Assembly (NCBI RefSeq): GCF_001273955.1
Contig: NZ_LIGI01000001.1
Span: 885,209-949,208, forward strand
Length of the DNA stretch: 64,000 nt
Origin: Bacillus sp. FJAT-27245
Lineage (GTDB): Bacteria; Bacillota; Bacilli; Bacillales; Cytobacillaceae
Reading direction: 5' to 3'
Positions 42,296-51,617 of the stretch are shown piece by piece (position 1 is the stretch's first letter; each line of letters begins with the position of its first letter). The notes under the pieces were generated by a model. The model searched no databases. It was not told the DNA's origin and worked only from the letters and a program-made list of their open reading frames with translations. The position numbers were made by a program, and so were the translations under genes.

Positions 42296-43360
42296 TTAAA
42301 CCCACCTCAGCATGAATTTGCATCCGCCTTTGATGAACGGAAGCAGGGGGAGATCTTCTTCAATCATTCTTCCAACGACGTTGACTTTTTCATCTGCGGG
42401 CAGGTCTGTTTTCGTAATTTGCACTTCGCCCTGGTAGCGGCCGTAACGTTCATTGTCAATTGTAATCGAGCCTGTTACACGCTCAACCGTATTGAGTGGC
42501 GGCACGTTCTTGCTGCCAATGAGTGCATACATCCGGGATTCCATTGAACGGATGACATCCCGGGCGCTGTCCTGGCGGTTTGACTGGGTGGCCGCGAGCG
42601 TTTCAAGGAGATTTTGGTCTCCTGTAAATGGGCGGGCGCGGAGATAAAAAACGCCATCCCTAAACGCGGAAAATTGCTGAAGCACCGTGTCGGACACGCC
42701 CGGGTCGCCGATGAGGATTTTATCGACGCCTTCATTTTCCTTTAGGTCCAAATAGGCAGCGAAAGGCGACGAAAACCTGTGGTCCTCCAATGTCGGAAGC
42801 CCCTGGTATAAAGGGCCGCGCCTTGTTCCGTCTCCCGGAACGAACGCCATGACCGTAATTCCCTCATTCCGAAGCAGGCGATTTTTCTCTCTGAAACTTT
42901 CCCTCCCAAGACCTGTTTCAGGCCTTGGGTAAAAATTGTGCCATGCTTCTACGGAATCCGTTTTTAGTCCGTGGGCTTTCAGCGCACTGATTTCCTCAGA
43001 AGTTAGCGTGCTCGCATTCAGGGCTACCTTCATTTTTTGTGAGAGGAGGGCGATGGTTTCGGGCTCGACCCCATAATCGACGCGAAGCCCGCTGAGCCCC
43101 CAGCCAAGCAGAGTATCGGCGGTTTCCCATGTACAGCCGAGGTGGCGAAGTGAATTCGGTGATATATCCGGGATCAATTCCATATCAAGTTCCCGGGCAA
43201 GTTTGCCTAGATCCATCAGTTGTTTGCGGTAAACGGCAGGATTATCTTCGGGGATATGGAGGGATGTGAAAATCGAGTTGAAGCCATGCTCCTTCATTTT
43301 TCGGATATAGGCTTCCTGGCTGGCAACAGGCTCTGATAAATAGACGGAAATTCCTAGCAT
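42296..43360 (-). CDS. mupG: 6-phospho-N-acetylmuramidase MupG (DUF871)
   Basis: A 354-residue DUF871 protein: an N-terminal TIM-barrel-like part (LGISVYLSEP, GFNSIFTSLHIPED, GLRVDYG) and a C-terminal cyclophilin-like domain from about residue 240. MupG of Staphylococcus aureus cleaves MurNAc-6P-GlcNAc imported by MurP. Here it follows murQ and murP on the same strand, which supports that role over other DUF871 functions. AAAGGAG 9 bases upstream selects ATG 43360. Confidence 0.87.
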   Translation of the reverse strand: MLGISVYLSEPVASQEAYIRKMKEHGFNSIFTSLHIPEDNPAVYRKQLMDLGKLARELDMELIPDISPNSLRHLGCTWETADTLLGWGLSGLRVDYGVEPETIALLSQKMKVALNASTLTSEEISALKAHGLKTDSVEAWHNFYPRPETGLGRESFREKNRLLRNEGITVMAFVPGDGTRRGPLYQGLPTLEDHRFSSPFAAYLDLKENEGVDKILIGDPGVSDTVLQQFSAFRDGVFYLRARPFTGDQNLLETLAATQSNRQDSARDVIRSMESRMYALIGSKNVPPLNTVERVTGSITIDNERYGRYQGEVQITKTDLPADEKVNVVGRMIEEDLPLLPFIKGGCKFMLRWV

Positions 43361-43383
43361 ACTCAAAAACTCCTTTCCTTTCA

Positions 43384-43420
43384 GAAAAAAAGACCTGGCA
43401 CCCTGGTGAAGAGTGCCAAG
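43384..43420 (-). terminator. Attenuator-like hairpin between murP and mupG
   Basis: On the minus strand TGGCAC and GTGCCA pair across an 11-base loop and are followed by AGGTC and seven T residues. It would end a share of transcripts before mupG. The arms carry the same GTGCC/GGCAC word as the repeats at 26115. Confidence 0.6.
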
Positions 43421-43441
43421 CCACATTATATTGTTCCTCTT

Positions 43442-44815
43442 TTAAATATTATCGGCCATTTCCTCTTTGAAACCAAACAGGTAGGTGAAAATAAAGCCGA
43501 AAGCGTAGGCAAGCAGGATGCCGAGCAAGTAAAGCAGATATTTGTTATCAACAATTAGCGGAGTCAGGGAAAGCCCTGATACGCCGATGCCGCCCGCGCC
43601 AGTCTTCATGACCGCCTGGAATGCACCGCCTACCGCGCCGCCCATACAAGCCGTAATGAACGGGCGTCCAAGCGGAAGCGTTACCCCGTAAAGGAGCGGT
43701 TCGCCGATTCCAAGGAATCCGACAGGAAGACCACCCTTGATTACGTTGCGCAATCTCTTATTCTTTGTTTTTACGAAAATCGCAATCGCAGCACCAACCT
43801 GTCCAGCTCCAGCCATTGCGAGAACCGGAAGCAACGGTGTGTTTCCAAGCGAATTGATCAATTCCAGATGGATTGGAGTCAAGCCGTGATGCAAACCGAC
43901 AATAACGAGCGGCAGGAAGAAGCCGGCAAGAATCGCACCCGCGACAACACCGCCAACATCAAGGATTGCTTTCAGGCCGGTCGTGATTCCGTCAGCAAGG
44001 ACTCCCGCGACTGGCATGATAACGAATAGTGAAAAGAACCCTACAATTAAAACCGTAATAAGGGATGTAAAAATAATATCAATTGAACTCGGAACAACTT
44101 TTCTAACACGTTTTTCAACGACCGTCATTAGCCAGGCAGCAAATATTACGCCAAACAATCCACCGCGGCCCGGTATGAGCGCTTCACCAAACAACTTGAT
44201 TTCTGCAAGCCCGGGGCTGAACAGGACAATACCGGCAATCGCACCGAGCACCGGGGTTCCGCCAAATTCCCTTGCTGTGTTCCAGCCGACAAGGACAGCC
44301 AGGGATCCGAATACGGCGCCGCCAAGGACAAGCAGGATTTGCATCCATGTCTGGGTCGGGTCAACGCCCGCGTTTTTCGCGAAGTTGGCTGCCCCGTTGA
44401 TGATACCGGAAGCAACAAGGCCTGGAATGAGCGGGATGAAAATGCTCCCAATCCGGCGGAGCAGGTTCTTGAATGGCGTGCTGTTTTTCTTTTTGATAGC
44501 CGATTGATTCAGGGCCGCCCTTTCTTCAAGGGTTAAATCTTCCGGATCCGCTTCTTCGCCAACAACCAATCCGGTTGACTGGCTCATTTCAGCGGCGACC
44601 TTGTTGACCGTGCCTGGGCCGACAACGATTTGCAGGTTGTCATCCTCGATAACGCCCATGACGCCGTCGACTTTTTTCAAAGCCTGGATGTCGGCCTTGG
44701 AATCATCCTTCAGGTCTAGGCGAAGGCGGGTCATACAGTGGGCCAGTCTCCTAACGTTGTCCTTGCCGCCGATATGCTGAAGGATATCATTGGCCATACG
44801 TTGTTCTTTTTTCAC
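43442..44815 (-). CDS. murP: PTS system MurNAc-type EIIBC component MurP
   Basis: A 457-residue PTS permease: an N-terminal IIB domain with phospho-acceptor Cys27 in RLAHCMTRLRL, a linker, then a ten-helix IIC domain of the glucose superfamily with HHGLTPIHLEL and GIGEPLLYG. No IIA domain, so it relies on a IIA encoded elsewhere. It would import and phosphorylate MurNAc or MurNAc-GlcNAc. The GTG start is preceded by AGGAGGAG; murQ ends 11 bases upstream. Context with murQ and mupG supports MurNAc over sucrose or trehalose. Confidence 0.88.
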   Translation of the reverse strand: MKKEQRMANDILQHIGGKDNVRRLAHCMTRLRLDLKDDSKADIQALKKVDGVMGVIEDDNLQIVVGPGTVNKVAAEMSQSTGLVVGEEADPEDLTLEERAALNQSAIKKKNSTPFKNLLRRIGSIFIPLIPGLVASGIINGAANFAKNAGVDPTQTWMQILLVLGGAVFGSLAVLVGWNTAREFGGTPVLGAIAGIVLFSPGLAEIKLFGEALIPGRGGLFGVIFAAWLMTVVEKRVRKVVPSSIDIIFTSLITVLIVGFFSLFVIMPVAGVLADGITTGLKAILDVGGVVAGAILAGFFLPLVIVGLHHGLTPIHLELINSLGNTPLLPVLAMAGAGQVGAAIAIFVKTKNKRLRNVIKGGLPVGFLGIGEPLLYGVTLPLGRPFITACMGGAVGGAFQAVMKTGAGGIGVSGLSLTPLIVDNKYLLYLLGILLAYAFGFIFTYLFGFKEEMADNI

Positions 44816-44826
44816 GTTTACTCCTC

Positions 44827-45711
44827 CTATTTTGTCTTTCTAATAAAACCGTTGGATTGGCCAAGTTTCTCCGCGGCTTCCTCATACGAACAGCCCAGGA
44901 GAATCATAACGATTGCCGCCTTTACATTTTCATTTGCCTTTTCGTAAAATTGGGCGGCGGTTTCATAATCTGTTTCGGTAGCCTGCATGATAATCCGCTT
45001 TGAACGTTCAACCAACTTTTTGTTTGTTGGCTGGACATCTACCATCAGATTTTTATACACCTTGCCGATCCCGATCATGGATGCGGTGGAAATCATATTC
45101 AGGACAAGCTTTTGCGCTGTCCCGGCCTTCAGCCTTGTCGATCCGGTCAGGATTTCTGGCCCTGTTTCGACCTCTATGGCGATGTCGGCGTACTTGCTGA
45201 TTTCACTGTTTTTATTGCAGCTGAGGCTGACGGTAGTCGCCCCTTTTGCTTTGGCATGCTTCAACGCGCCGATTACATAAGGCGTGCGGCCGCTTGCGGC
45301 AATGCCAATGACCGTGTCACTCTCGTTGACGGAAATGTTGTCCAAATCTTCGATACCAAGCGTCTCGTTGTCCTCTGCGCCCTCGACCGCTTTTGTGAAC
45401 GCTTTCATTCCGCCGGCGATTAAGCCCTGGACCATCTCGGGCGGGGAACCGAATGTTGGAACGCATTCAACCGCGTCAAGCACTCCAAGCCTCCCGCTTG
45501 TGCCAGCGCCCAAGTAAATCAGTCGTCCGCCTTTTCGGAAGGAAGAAATAGTCTTCTGCACGGCCTCCTCAATCCGGGGAATTTCACTTGCCACAGATTG
45601 GGGAACGGTCAGGTCTTCCTTGTTCATTGTTTCAAGGATTTCCTTTACCGACATAAGGTCAAGGTCCATTGTCTTCGCGTTCCTTTTTTCTGTTGTCAAC
45701 TTATCAAGCAT
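44827..45711 (-). CDS. murQ: N-acetylmuramic acid 6-phosphate etherase MurQ
   Basis: A 294-residue SIS-domain enzyme that cleaves the lactyl ether of MurNAc-6P to give GlcNAc-6P and lactate. Signature segments are IYLGAGTSGRLGVLDAVECVPTF and AVEGAEDNETLG, with the catalytic Glu in these regions, plus GIAASGRTPYV. First gene of murQ-murP-mupG, behind a clear promoter at 45748-45775. Confidence 0.95.
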   Translation of the reverse strand: MLDKLTTEKRNAKTMDLDLMSVKEILETMNKEDLTVPQSVASEIPRIEEAVQKTISSFRKGGRLIYLGAGTSGRLGVLDAVECVPTFGSPPEMVQGLIAGGMKAFTKAVEGAEDNETLGIEDLDNISVNESDTVIGIAASGRTPYVIGALKHAKAKGATTVSLSCNKNSEISKYADIAIEVETGPEILTGSTRLKAGTAQKLVLNMISTASMIGIGKVYKNLMVDVQPTNKKLVERSKRIIMQATETDYETAAQFYEKANENVKAAIVMILLGCSYEEAAEKLGQSNGFIRKTK

Positions 45712-45747
45712 GGAATCATCCTTCTTCTTATAAATGCGTACACCTCT

Positions 45748-45775
45748 ATTTTATTCCAGTGAAATTTAAAGTCAA
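45748..45775 (-). promoter_or_regulatory. Promoter and possible MurR operator of murQPG
   Basis: Minus-strand TTGACT (45775-45770), 16-base spacer, TAAAAT (45753-45748). The spacer holds AAATTTCA and about 40 bases upstream is TGAAATTA, giving an inverted pair around the promoter that the adjacent RpiR-type MurR could bind. Confidence 0.6.
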
Positions 45776-45823
45776 TATAATTAATAATTTTAAAGAACTG
45801 TAATTTCAAATAATTAAATTTTT

Positions 45824-45861
45824 AAAAAATAAAAAACGCCTGCCATATAGAATGGCAAGCA
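45824..45861 (-). terminator. Terminator of murR
   Basis: Minus-strand CTTGCCAT and ATGGCAGG pair, then GCGTTTTTTATTTTTT. It separates murR from murQPG. Confidence 0.82.
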
Positions 45862-45928
45862 CCTGTTTTAGAATGAGTATTTTTTAAAAAGCAAAGAATT
45901 TCCCTGCTGGTTTAAACGCTTCGAATCA

Positions 45929-46777
45929 TCACCGCCTTAGCTTTATAACCTCGTTCCGCGCTTCGTGGTAATGTTCGACGACTTTTTCGCCGACAAGGTT
46001 GAACACGCTTAAGTAAAGTGCATCAATAATATTCAGCTGCGTCATCCTCGAAGAAATGGTTCCAATCCGGAAATCCTGTTCAACCGCTGGTGTGCAGAGC
46101 CGGATATCAGCCAGTTTATATAAAGGGGATTTATCCAAATTTGTGAGTGCGATGACGATAGCACCTTTCTTTTTGGCGAATTCGGCAAGCTCGAGGACAT
46201 CCTTGGTTTTTCCAGACATCGAGATGGCCACGAAGATGTCATTCGGTGACATGTAGGGAATAAGGGACAGCAGGTAATGGAAATCATGCGCCATGACCGA
46301 ATGGTATCCCAGTTTGGAAAATTTATAGTGTGCATCCAACGCCGCGGTTGCCGAGCCGCCGACTCCGAAGAAAATCAGTTTTGATGCGTGGGATACTGCC
46401 TCGACCGCCCGCTCAAGCTCCTTCCTGTCAAGGGAAGCGAGCGATGATTCGATTGCCGATTTATTCGTATATGTAATTCTGTGGAACAGGTCGTACGGAG
46501 AATCCTTTTGCTGCAGGATTGAAAAATCGGTCAAGCTCGTGCCGGACAGAGCATTGTGTTTCGCCAGTTCCAACTTGAACGCCTTAAAGCTCCCAATCCC
46601 AATCGACTTGCAAAACCGGACGACACTCGATTCACTGACCCCGGTCTTTTGTGACAAATCCTTTGTAGTCATGTTCGGGACAAATTCTGGATGGCCGATA
46701 ATATATTTGCCGATCATTCGCTCGGCTTCCGATAATTTCTCCAGTTCCCGCTCTATCCTAGCCAACAGAGTATTCAC
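45929..46777 (-). CDS. murR: RpiR-family regulator MurR
   Basis: A 282-residue RpiR-type regulator: N-terminal HTH (TTKDLSQKTGVSESSVVRFC, about residues 37-56) and a C-terminal SIS sugar-phosphate domain (LIFFGVGGSATAALDAHYKF; AISMSGKTKDVLE). Located directly upstream of murQ-murP-mupG on the same strand, so it most likely senses MurNAc-6P and controls that operon. The GTG start follows GGGAG. It has its own terminator, so it is not simply the first gene of the operon. Confidence 0.85.
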   Translation of the reverse strand: MNTLLARIERELEKLSEAERMIGKYIIGHPEFVPNMTTKDLSQKTGVSESSVVRFCKSIGIGSFKAFKLELAKHNALSGTSLTDFSILQQKDSPYDLFHRITYTNKSAIESSLASLDRKELERAVEAVSHASKLIFFGVGGSATAALDAHYKFSKLGYHSVMAHDFHYLLSLIPYMSPNDIFVAISMSGKTKDVLELAEFAKKKGAIVIALTNLDKSPLYKLADIRLCTPAVEQDFRIGTISSRMTQLNIIDALYLSVFNLVGEKVVEHYHEARNEVIKLRR

Positions 46778-46956
46778 ATTTTCCAGCTCCCAGTTTTTAA
46801 TTAGCTATTACCATCATAGGGTGAAAGGTGCCTCGGCGCAATATTCATGGGGAAAGCCTTCCAGTGAAAATTTCGGGCTGTCCATTTCCTGAAAATTTGA
46901 TAAAATGTATTTTTAAATAATGGTTATTCATGCATACAAGAAACGGGGGATTGGAA

Positions 46957-47691
46957 ATGGCGGAAACAACGGCGGGGAGAATTTCTCCTTATTCCGATTT
47001 TAAAGCCGGCTCACAGGCCGGGGTCAGCATCGCAATCGGCTATTTTCCGATAGCCCTGACATTCGGGCTTTTGGCTAAAACTGCAGGACTATCAATTGGG
47101 GAAACCTTTCTTATGAGCCTTGTGGTGTTCGCGGGGGCATCCCAGTATATTTCATTAAGCCTGCTTACCCTTGGGACTGGCATCTTTGAAATCGTCCTGA
47201 CAACCTTCATCGTCAATATCAGACATTTCCTGATGGCAACTTCACTGAACGAGAAGGCTCCGGAAGGGGATATCGCCGCAAAAGCTGTTTATTCTTTCGG
47301 CTTGACCGATGAAACCTTTTCGGTTGCCGCGACGAAGGAAGGTGAGGTCCGAAAAGGGTATATGTTCGGACTTGTGCTCATCTCGTATTCAAGCTGGGTC
47401 ATTTTTTCCGGAGTCGGCCATTTGATTGGCGCGAACCTACCGAAAACCCTTCAGGAGAGCATGGCGGTCGCCCTGTACGCGATGTTCATCGGGCTGCTCG
47501 TCCCTTCGATGAAAAAAAGTGTAAAAGCCATTTACCTTGCAGCGATGGCGGCTTGCTTCAACACGATTTTTACAATGGGGAAAATCCTTGAACCGGGCTG
47601 GGCCATTGTCATTGCAACCCTTTTGGCCGCAATCATCGCTGAAACTGTTGTTTACCTGAAAGGAAGGAAGGTACCTGGCCATGAAGAGTGA
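46957..47691 (+). CDS. azlC: Branched-chain amino-acid exporter subunit AzlC
   Basis: A 244-residue AzlC-family protein with about six helices; conserved VFAGASQYISLSLL and FIVNIRHFLMATSL segments. AzlC and AzlD together export branched-chain amino acids or analogues. GGGGGA 6 bases upstream selects ATG 46957 rather than 46930. It overlaps azlD by 11 bases. No azlB regulator is adjacent. Confidence 0.9.
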   Translation: MAETTAGRISPYSDFKAGSQAGVSIAIGYFPIALTFGLLAKTAGLSIGETFLMSLVVFAGASQYISLSLLTLGTGIFEIVLTTFIVNIRHFLMATSLNEKAPEGDIAAKAVYSFGLTDETFSVAATKEGEVRKGYMFGLVLISYSSWVIFSGVGHLIGANLPKTLQESMAVALYAMFIGLLVPSMKKSVKAIYLAAMAACFNTIFTMGKILEPGWAIVIATLLAAIIAETVVYLKGRKVPGHEE

Positions 47692-47986
47692 GATTGTCTG
47701 GATGATTATCGGCATGGGGATTGTCACGTATGTCCCGCGGATGCTCCCGTTTGTCCTTTTTAAAGGAAAGGAATTGCCTCCTTTTTTGCAGGGCATTTTA
47801 AAAAATGTTCCATACGCAACGCTCGGCGCGCTTATCTTTCCGGGTATACTTTTCATTCATGAAGACATAAGGTACGGGCTGATTGGCGCGGCAGCCGCTT
47901 TCATCGCCGCCATCCTCGGTGCGAATGTCATTGTCGTCGTCCTCGGCTCGATTGCCGTTTTAACCGTCTTTTCGGGAATGCTATAA
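47681..47986 (+). CDS. azlD: AzlD-family small subunit
   Basis: A 101-residue protein with three helices, beginning MKSEIVWMIIGMGIVTYVPR, with the typical LPPFLQGILKNVPYATLGAL segment. Partner of AzlC; its start lies inside the end of azlC, so the two are translationally coupled. Confidence 0.88.
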   Translation: MKSEIVWMIIGMGIVTYVPRMLPFVLFKGKELPPFLQGILKNVPYATLGALIFPGILFIHEDIRYGLIGAAAAFIAAILGANVIVVVLGSIAVLTVFSGML

Positions 47987-48113
47987 GAAACGCCGGTTCC
48001 ACGCGGGCCGGTTTTTCTTTTGGAGAACATATAAAACAAGGACAAACTGTTCTAAACACATCCTTTTTTACTAAACTAATAAGAGATAGGCTGTACAAAA
48101 AGGAGGACAATTT

Positions 48114-49385
48114 ATGGCAAGGAAGATGGGGGTCTTCTCAATCCTGGCTTTTGTGCTTTATGGACTTTTTTTTTATTGGTACCTGTTCCATTTCTCAAGT
48201 TCCTCCCTGCCGTTTGAATACCAGGGGACGAGCGCCGACCCCGTCACATTCATGAATGGACGGGAGCTTGTGCTTACCGAAGAATACTCGAAAATAAGAA
48301 ATTTGCTGTTCTTTCTGTCATCCCCGTGGGAATGGCTGTTTTACATTCTCATATTGCTGACAGGGCTGAACAATTGCTTTAAACGCTGGGCTGAGGAGGC
48401 GACAAAGCGGAAATTCCTTAAACTGCCGATTTATTTGTTCTGGCTTTCGTTTGTAGGTTACCTTGCCGCCCTTCCGCTGGGATATATCAGCTATTCCCTT
48501 TCCAAAACGTACAATATATCGACCCAAACGTTCCCATCCTGGATGAAGGATGAACTGATTGATTTCTGGCTCAATTACGGCATGCTGCTGATTATCGTGC
48601 CTGTTTTGTACTTTCTTTTAAAAAAGAGCCCAAAGCGCTGGTGGTTGTTCGCCTGGCTGCTGTCAGTCCCGTTCACATTGTTCATGATGTTCCTGCAGCC
48701 TGTTATCATTGATCCGCTGTACAATGACTTTTATCCTTTGAAAAATAAAGAACTTGAAGCGAAAATCCTCGACTTTGCCGCCAAAGCCCATATACCGGCA
48801 GAGCATGTGTACGAGGTTAATATGGCTGAGAAAACAAACGCGATGAACGCCTATGTGTCAGGAATCGGCTCCAATTCCCGAATCGTCCTTTGGGACACGA
48901 CGCTGAACAAACTCACAGATGACCAAATCCTGTTCATCATGGCACACGAAATGGGGCATTACGTGGAGAAGCATTTGTACATTGGCATTGCGGGATATTT
49001 GCTGTTGTCGCTCCTCGGCCTTTATTTAGTGCATACACTCATGCATCAAGTGCTGGCCAAATGGGGGAGGGAGACAAAAATCCCGTCTACTTCTGATTAC
49101 CGGAGCCTCCCGTTGATTTTGCTGCTCCTGTCGATGCTCATGTTCATCTCAAGCCCATTGTCGAATGCGGTGTCACGCTACCAGGAAGCAAGGGCCGATA
49201 CGTATGCGATTAATATGACAAAGAATCCGCGTGCGGCCATTGGAAGCTTCCAAGAATTGACCCGGGCGGGACTGAGCCAGGTGAATCCGCCCTTCCTTGT
49301 GAAAATATTCCGTTACGGCCATCCTACGATGCTTGAAAGGATATCCATGCTTGAAGAGTATGAAGTGAAGCACCGCGAGGATTAA
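48114..49385 (+). CDS. yhfN: M48-family membrane metalloprotease, YhfN-like
   Basis: A 423-residue Ste24/CAAX-protease-like enzyme: about six or seven helices, zinc motif HEMGH (near residue 279) and the distant ligand in EARAD (near 359). YFPL-type cytosolic segment DPLYNDFYPLKN is typical of this group. It matches YhfN, which lies near lcfB in B. subtilis. AAAAAGGAGGACA precedes the ATG. Its natural substrate is unknown; bacterial members lack a known prenylated target. Confidence 0.9.
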   Translation: MARKMGVFSILAFVLYGLFFYWYLFHFSSSSLPFEYQGTSADPVTFMNGRELVLTEEYSKIRNLLFFLSSPWEWLFYILILLTGLNNCFKRWAEEATKRKFLKLPIYLFWLSFVGYLAALPLGYISYSLSKTYNISTQTFPSWMKDELIDFWLNYGMLLIIVPVLYFLLKKSPKRWWLFAWLLSVPFTLFMMFLQPVIIDPLYNDFYPLKNKELEAKILDFAAKAHIPAEHVYEVNMAEKTNAMNAYVSGIGSNSRIVLWDTTLNKLTDDQILFIMAHEMGHYVEKHLYIGIAGYLLLSLLGLYLVHTLMHQVLAKWGRETKIPSTSDYRSLPLILLLLSMLMFISSPLSNAVSRYQEARADTYAINMTKNPRAAIGSFQELTRAGLSQVNPPFLVKIFRYGHPTMLERISMLEEYEVKHRED

Positions 49386-49409
49386 TTTGAAAAAATAAAG
49401 AATATGGTG

Positions 49410-49435
49410 GGGCCGGTAACTCCGGCCCTTTTTTT
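49410..49435 (+). terminator. Terminator after yhfN
   Basis: GGGCCGG and CCGGCCC around TAACT, then seven T residues. Confidence 0.92.
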
Positions 49436-49595
49436 GTCGTCTAGATATAAATATGGAATAGATTTTTCAGGCCTTCTTCTAAATATGAAGCTGAATTTGT
49501 AAGAATAGTATTAGGCCTTATATATGGCTTCCAAGAATGTATACTCGGCTTTTTAATTTTATAATATGATGATTTAACAGAAGGAGGCGGGAAGA

Positions 49596-50054
49596 GTGAA
49601 CCGATTTGTTTATTTTGGAGTTATGGGTTTGATTATTATTGCAGGATTGGTCTTCTTTTGGAATCAAGCAAAAGAAAAAGAAAAAGAAACAACTTTCGGG
49701 GAAGCAATTTCAACTGAATTCGAAAAAAATTCAATCAATAAAATAGAAATCGACAGGTACATTAAAGATAAAAAGGGTGGTCTTACGCAAAAAAAAGTAA
49801 CGATAACTAATAAAGATACGATTTTAACGTTACTTGAAGAACCTTCTTCTATGAAATTAAAAGAAATCGATGCGACTCCTGGGATTGACTATGCGTTGAC
49901 TGTCTACACTGATAATAAAGTGGAAGTTGATTCTATTATTTTTGGTGATGGATTGATTAATATAGCAGATAGTTATTTTGTAATAACGGACGCTGAGAAC
50001 AAACTTGAAAAAGTAATCAAAAAGTTAGATCTTGACTGGGAAACGAAGAAGTAA
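49596..50054 (+). CDS. Unknown membrane-anchored protein, AT-rich
   Basis: A 152-residue protein: one N-terminal helix (FVYFGVMGLIIIAGLVFFW, residues 4-22) and a charged extracytoplasmic domain with alternating beta-type segments (KKVTITNKDTILTLL; DYALTVYTDNKVEVDSI). No family recognised. GTG 49596 is preceded by AAGGAGG. Codons and flanks are richer in A and T than the neighbours, suggesting separate origin. Confidence 0.7.
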   Translation: MNRFVYFGVMGLIIIAGLVFFWNQAKEKEKETTFGEAISTEFEKNSINKIEIDRYIKDKKGGLTQKKVTITNKDTILTLLEEPSSMKLKEIDATPGIDYALTVYTDNKVEVDSIIFGDGLINIADSYFVITDAENKLEKVIKKLDLDWETKK

Positions 50055-50292
50055 AAGAGGTAAGTTTGCTGAAGCATTCCTTTGTGCTCGTAATTCCTTC
50101 GGGCATGGGCGAACTAAGGGAAAGTCATTCAGTGTCCTGCGAGTCCTTATTTTTCCTTGCCGGGATTGCCCTAGGCGCTTGCGCATTTTGTTCTGCCCCA
50201 ACTAATATCGTGTCTTCATAGCCCTCGGGATAAAGAGCCATTCCACTTCATATAGTTACCTGAGTGATTGTTTAAATGGGGGGCGAAGCGGG

Positions 50293-51483
50293 ATGGAGGT
50301 TACGGTAAGGAGAGGGGATTCTTTCTGGTATTACAGCCAGCTGTATAAAATTCCCCTCCAGCTCATAACGCATTCAAATCGGAATATTAATCCAGCGGCG
50401 CTTTCGATTGGCCAGAGGGTGCAAATCCCCGGATTTGTCGCAACCGGATATCAAATAAAGGCGGGAGATACATTGTGGGGGATTGCCAGAAGCCGGAATC
50501 TTCAGCTTGATGTGCTTCTATTGGCCAATCCAGGAATCAACCCAAATCGGCTCCGAATTGGACAGATGGTTCGCCTTCCAACAAGGATAACCTGGAGGCT
50601 CGTTCAGGGGAGGCGGAATTATGACCACGGGGCAATGGTGAATGATTTAGGCAGGCTGCAGAATGTGTATCCTTTTCTCAAGGTGGCATCAATCGGGGAT
50701 ACCGTAGCCGGAAGGACTATTCCTGAAGCCCTCGTCGGCAGGGGAGGAAAAAGGGTTCACTATAATGGGTCCTTTCATGCGAATGAATGGATTACTACCC
50801 CAGTCCTAATGACGTTCCTGAATGATTATCTTTTAGCCTTAACCAACCAGACAGGCATTAGGGGAAGGGCGGCTTTGCCGTTATACCGGCAGTCCACGCT
50901 ATCGATTGTCCCCATGGTAAATCCCGACGGAGTCCATTTGGTCCTGAACGGGCTCCCTGCAAATGATCCATGGAGGAGTAGGGTGATTGCCTGGAACAGG
51001 GGTAGCACAAACTTTTCAGGCTGGAAGGCAAATATTCGGGGAGTCGACTTAAACGACCAGTTTCCTGCTAAATGGGAGCTTGAACGCGCACGAAATCCTA
51101 AAGTGCCTGGCCCCCGGGATTACGGTGGAGAAAGGCCGTTGTCGGAGCCTGAAGCGATTGCCATGGCCAATTTGACAAGAAGGCGCGATTTTTCCAGAGT
51201 AATCGCTTTTCATACCCAGGGACAGGTTATTTATTGGGGGTTTGAAAATCGTGAACCGCCGGAATCTGCCGCGCTTGTCAGGGAATTTGCCAGGGTGAGC
51301 GGCTATGAACCGGTGAAGACAATCGAAAGCTATGCGGGGTACAAGGACTGGTTTATCCAGGATTGGCGACGGCCTGGTTTTACAGTTGAATTGGGGAGGG
51401 GGACAAACCCACTGCCGATTTCCCAATTTAACCAAATTTATGAGGAAGCGCTTGGCATTTTATTGGCAGGCCTGTACGTCTGA
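50293..51483 (+). CDS. LysM-M14 peptidoglycan endopeptidase (gamma-D-Glu-diamino acid type)
   Basis: A 396-residue protein: two LysM domains (about 3-47 and 52-96) and an M14 zinc carboxypeptidase domain with ligands H162 and E165 (SFHANEW), third His in IAFHTQGQ (about 303) and catalytic Glu in FTVELGRG (about 366). The layout is that of gamma-D-glutamyl-L-diamino acid endopeptidase I, which trims peptidoglycan stem peptides. No signal peptide is present, as in spore or cytoplasmic recycling members. Preceded by 239 bases in which I see no gene. Confidence 0.88.
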   Translation: MEVTVRRGDSFWYYSQLYKIPLQLITHSNRNINPAALSIGQRVQIPGFVATGYQIKAGDTLWGIARSRNLQLDVLLLANPGINPNRLRIGQMVRLPTRITWRLVQGRRNYDHGAMVNDLGRLQNVYPFLKVASIGDTVAGRTIPEALVGRGGKRVHYNGSFHANEWITTPVLMTFLNDYLLALTNQTGIRGRAALPLYRQSTLSIVPMVNPDGVHLVLNGLPANDPWRSRVIAWNRGSTNFSGWKANIRGVDLNDQFPAKWELERARNPKVPGPRDYGGERPLSEPEAIAMANLTRRRDFSRVIAFHTQGQVIYWGFENREPPESAALVREFARVSGYEPVKTIESYAGYKDWFIQDWRRPGFTVELGRGTNPLPISQFNQIYEEALGILLAGLYV

Positions 51484-51617
51484 CATTTTTTTGAAATAGG
51501 ACTGGTTGAAATTTTTCTCGCTCTACCAAAAACGCTGTGGCAGCATACTATCGGAACGGTTCCTTTTGCCGTCTGTTCATGCTAAAATTTTGGCAACATG
51601 AACGGAGGCTGATGGGC

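Noticed and set aside
42089-42547. Open frame running out of array B
   Set aside because: Its start is inside the repeat, the repeat period is not a multiple of three, and it overlaps the terminator and the end of mupG on the other strand.
47987-48025. Terminator after azlD
   Set aside because: CCGG words and a T run are present, but no stem longer than four pairs could be drawn.
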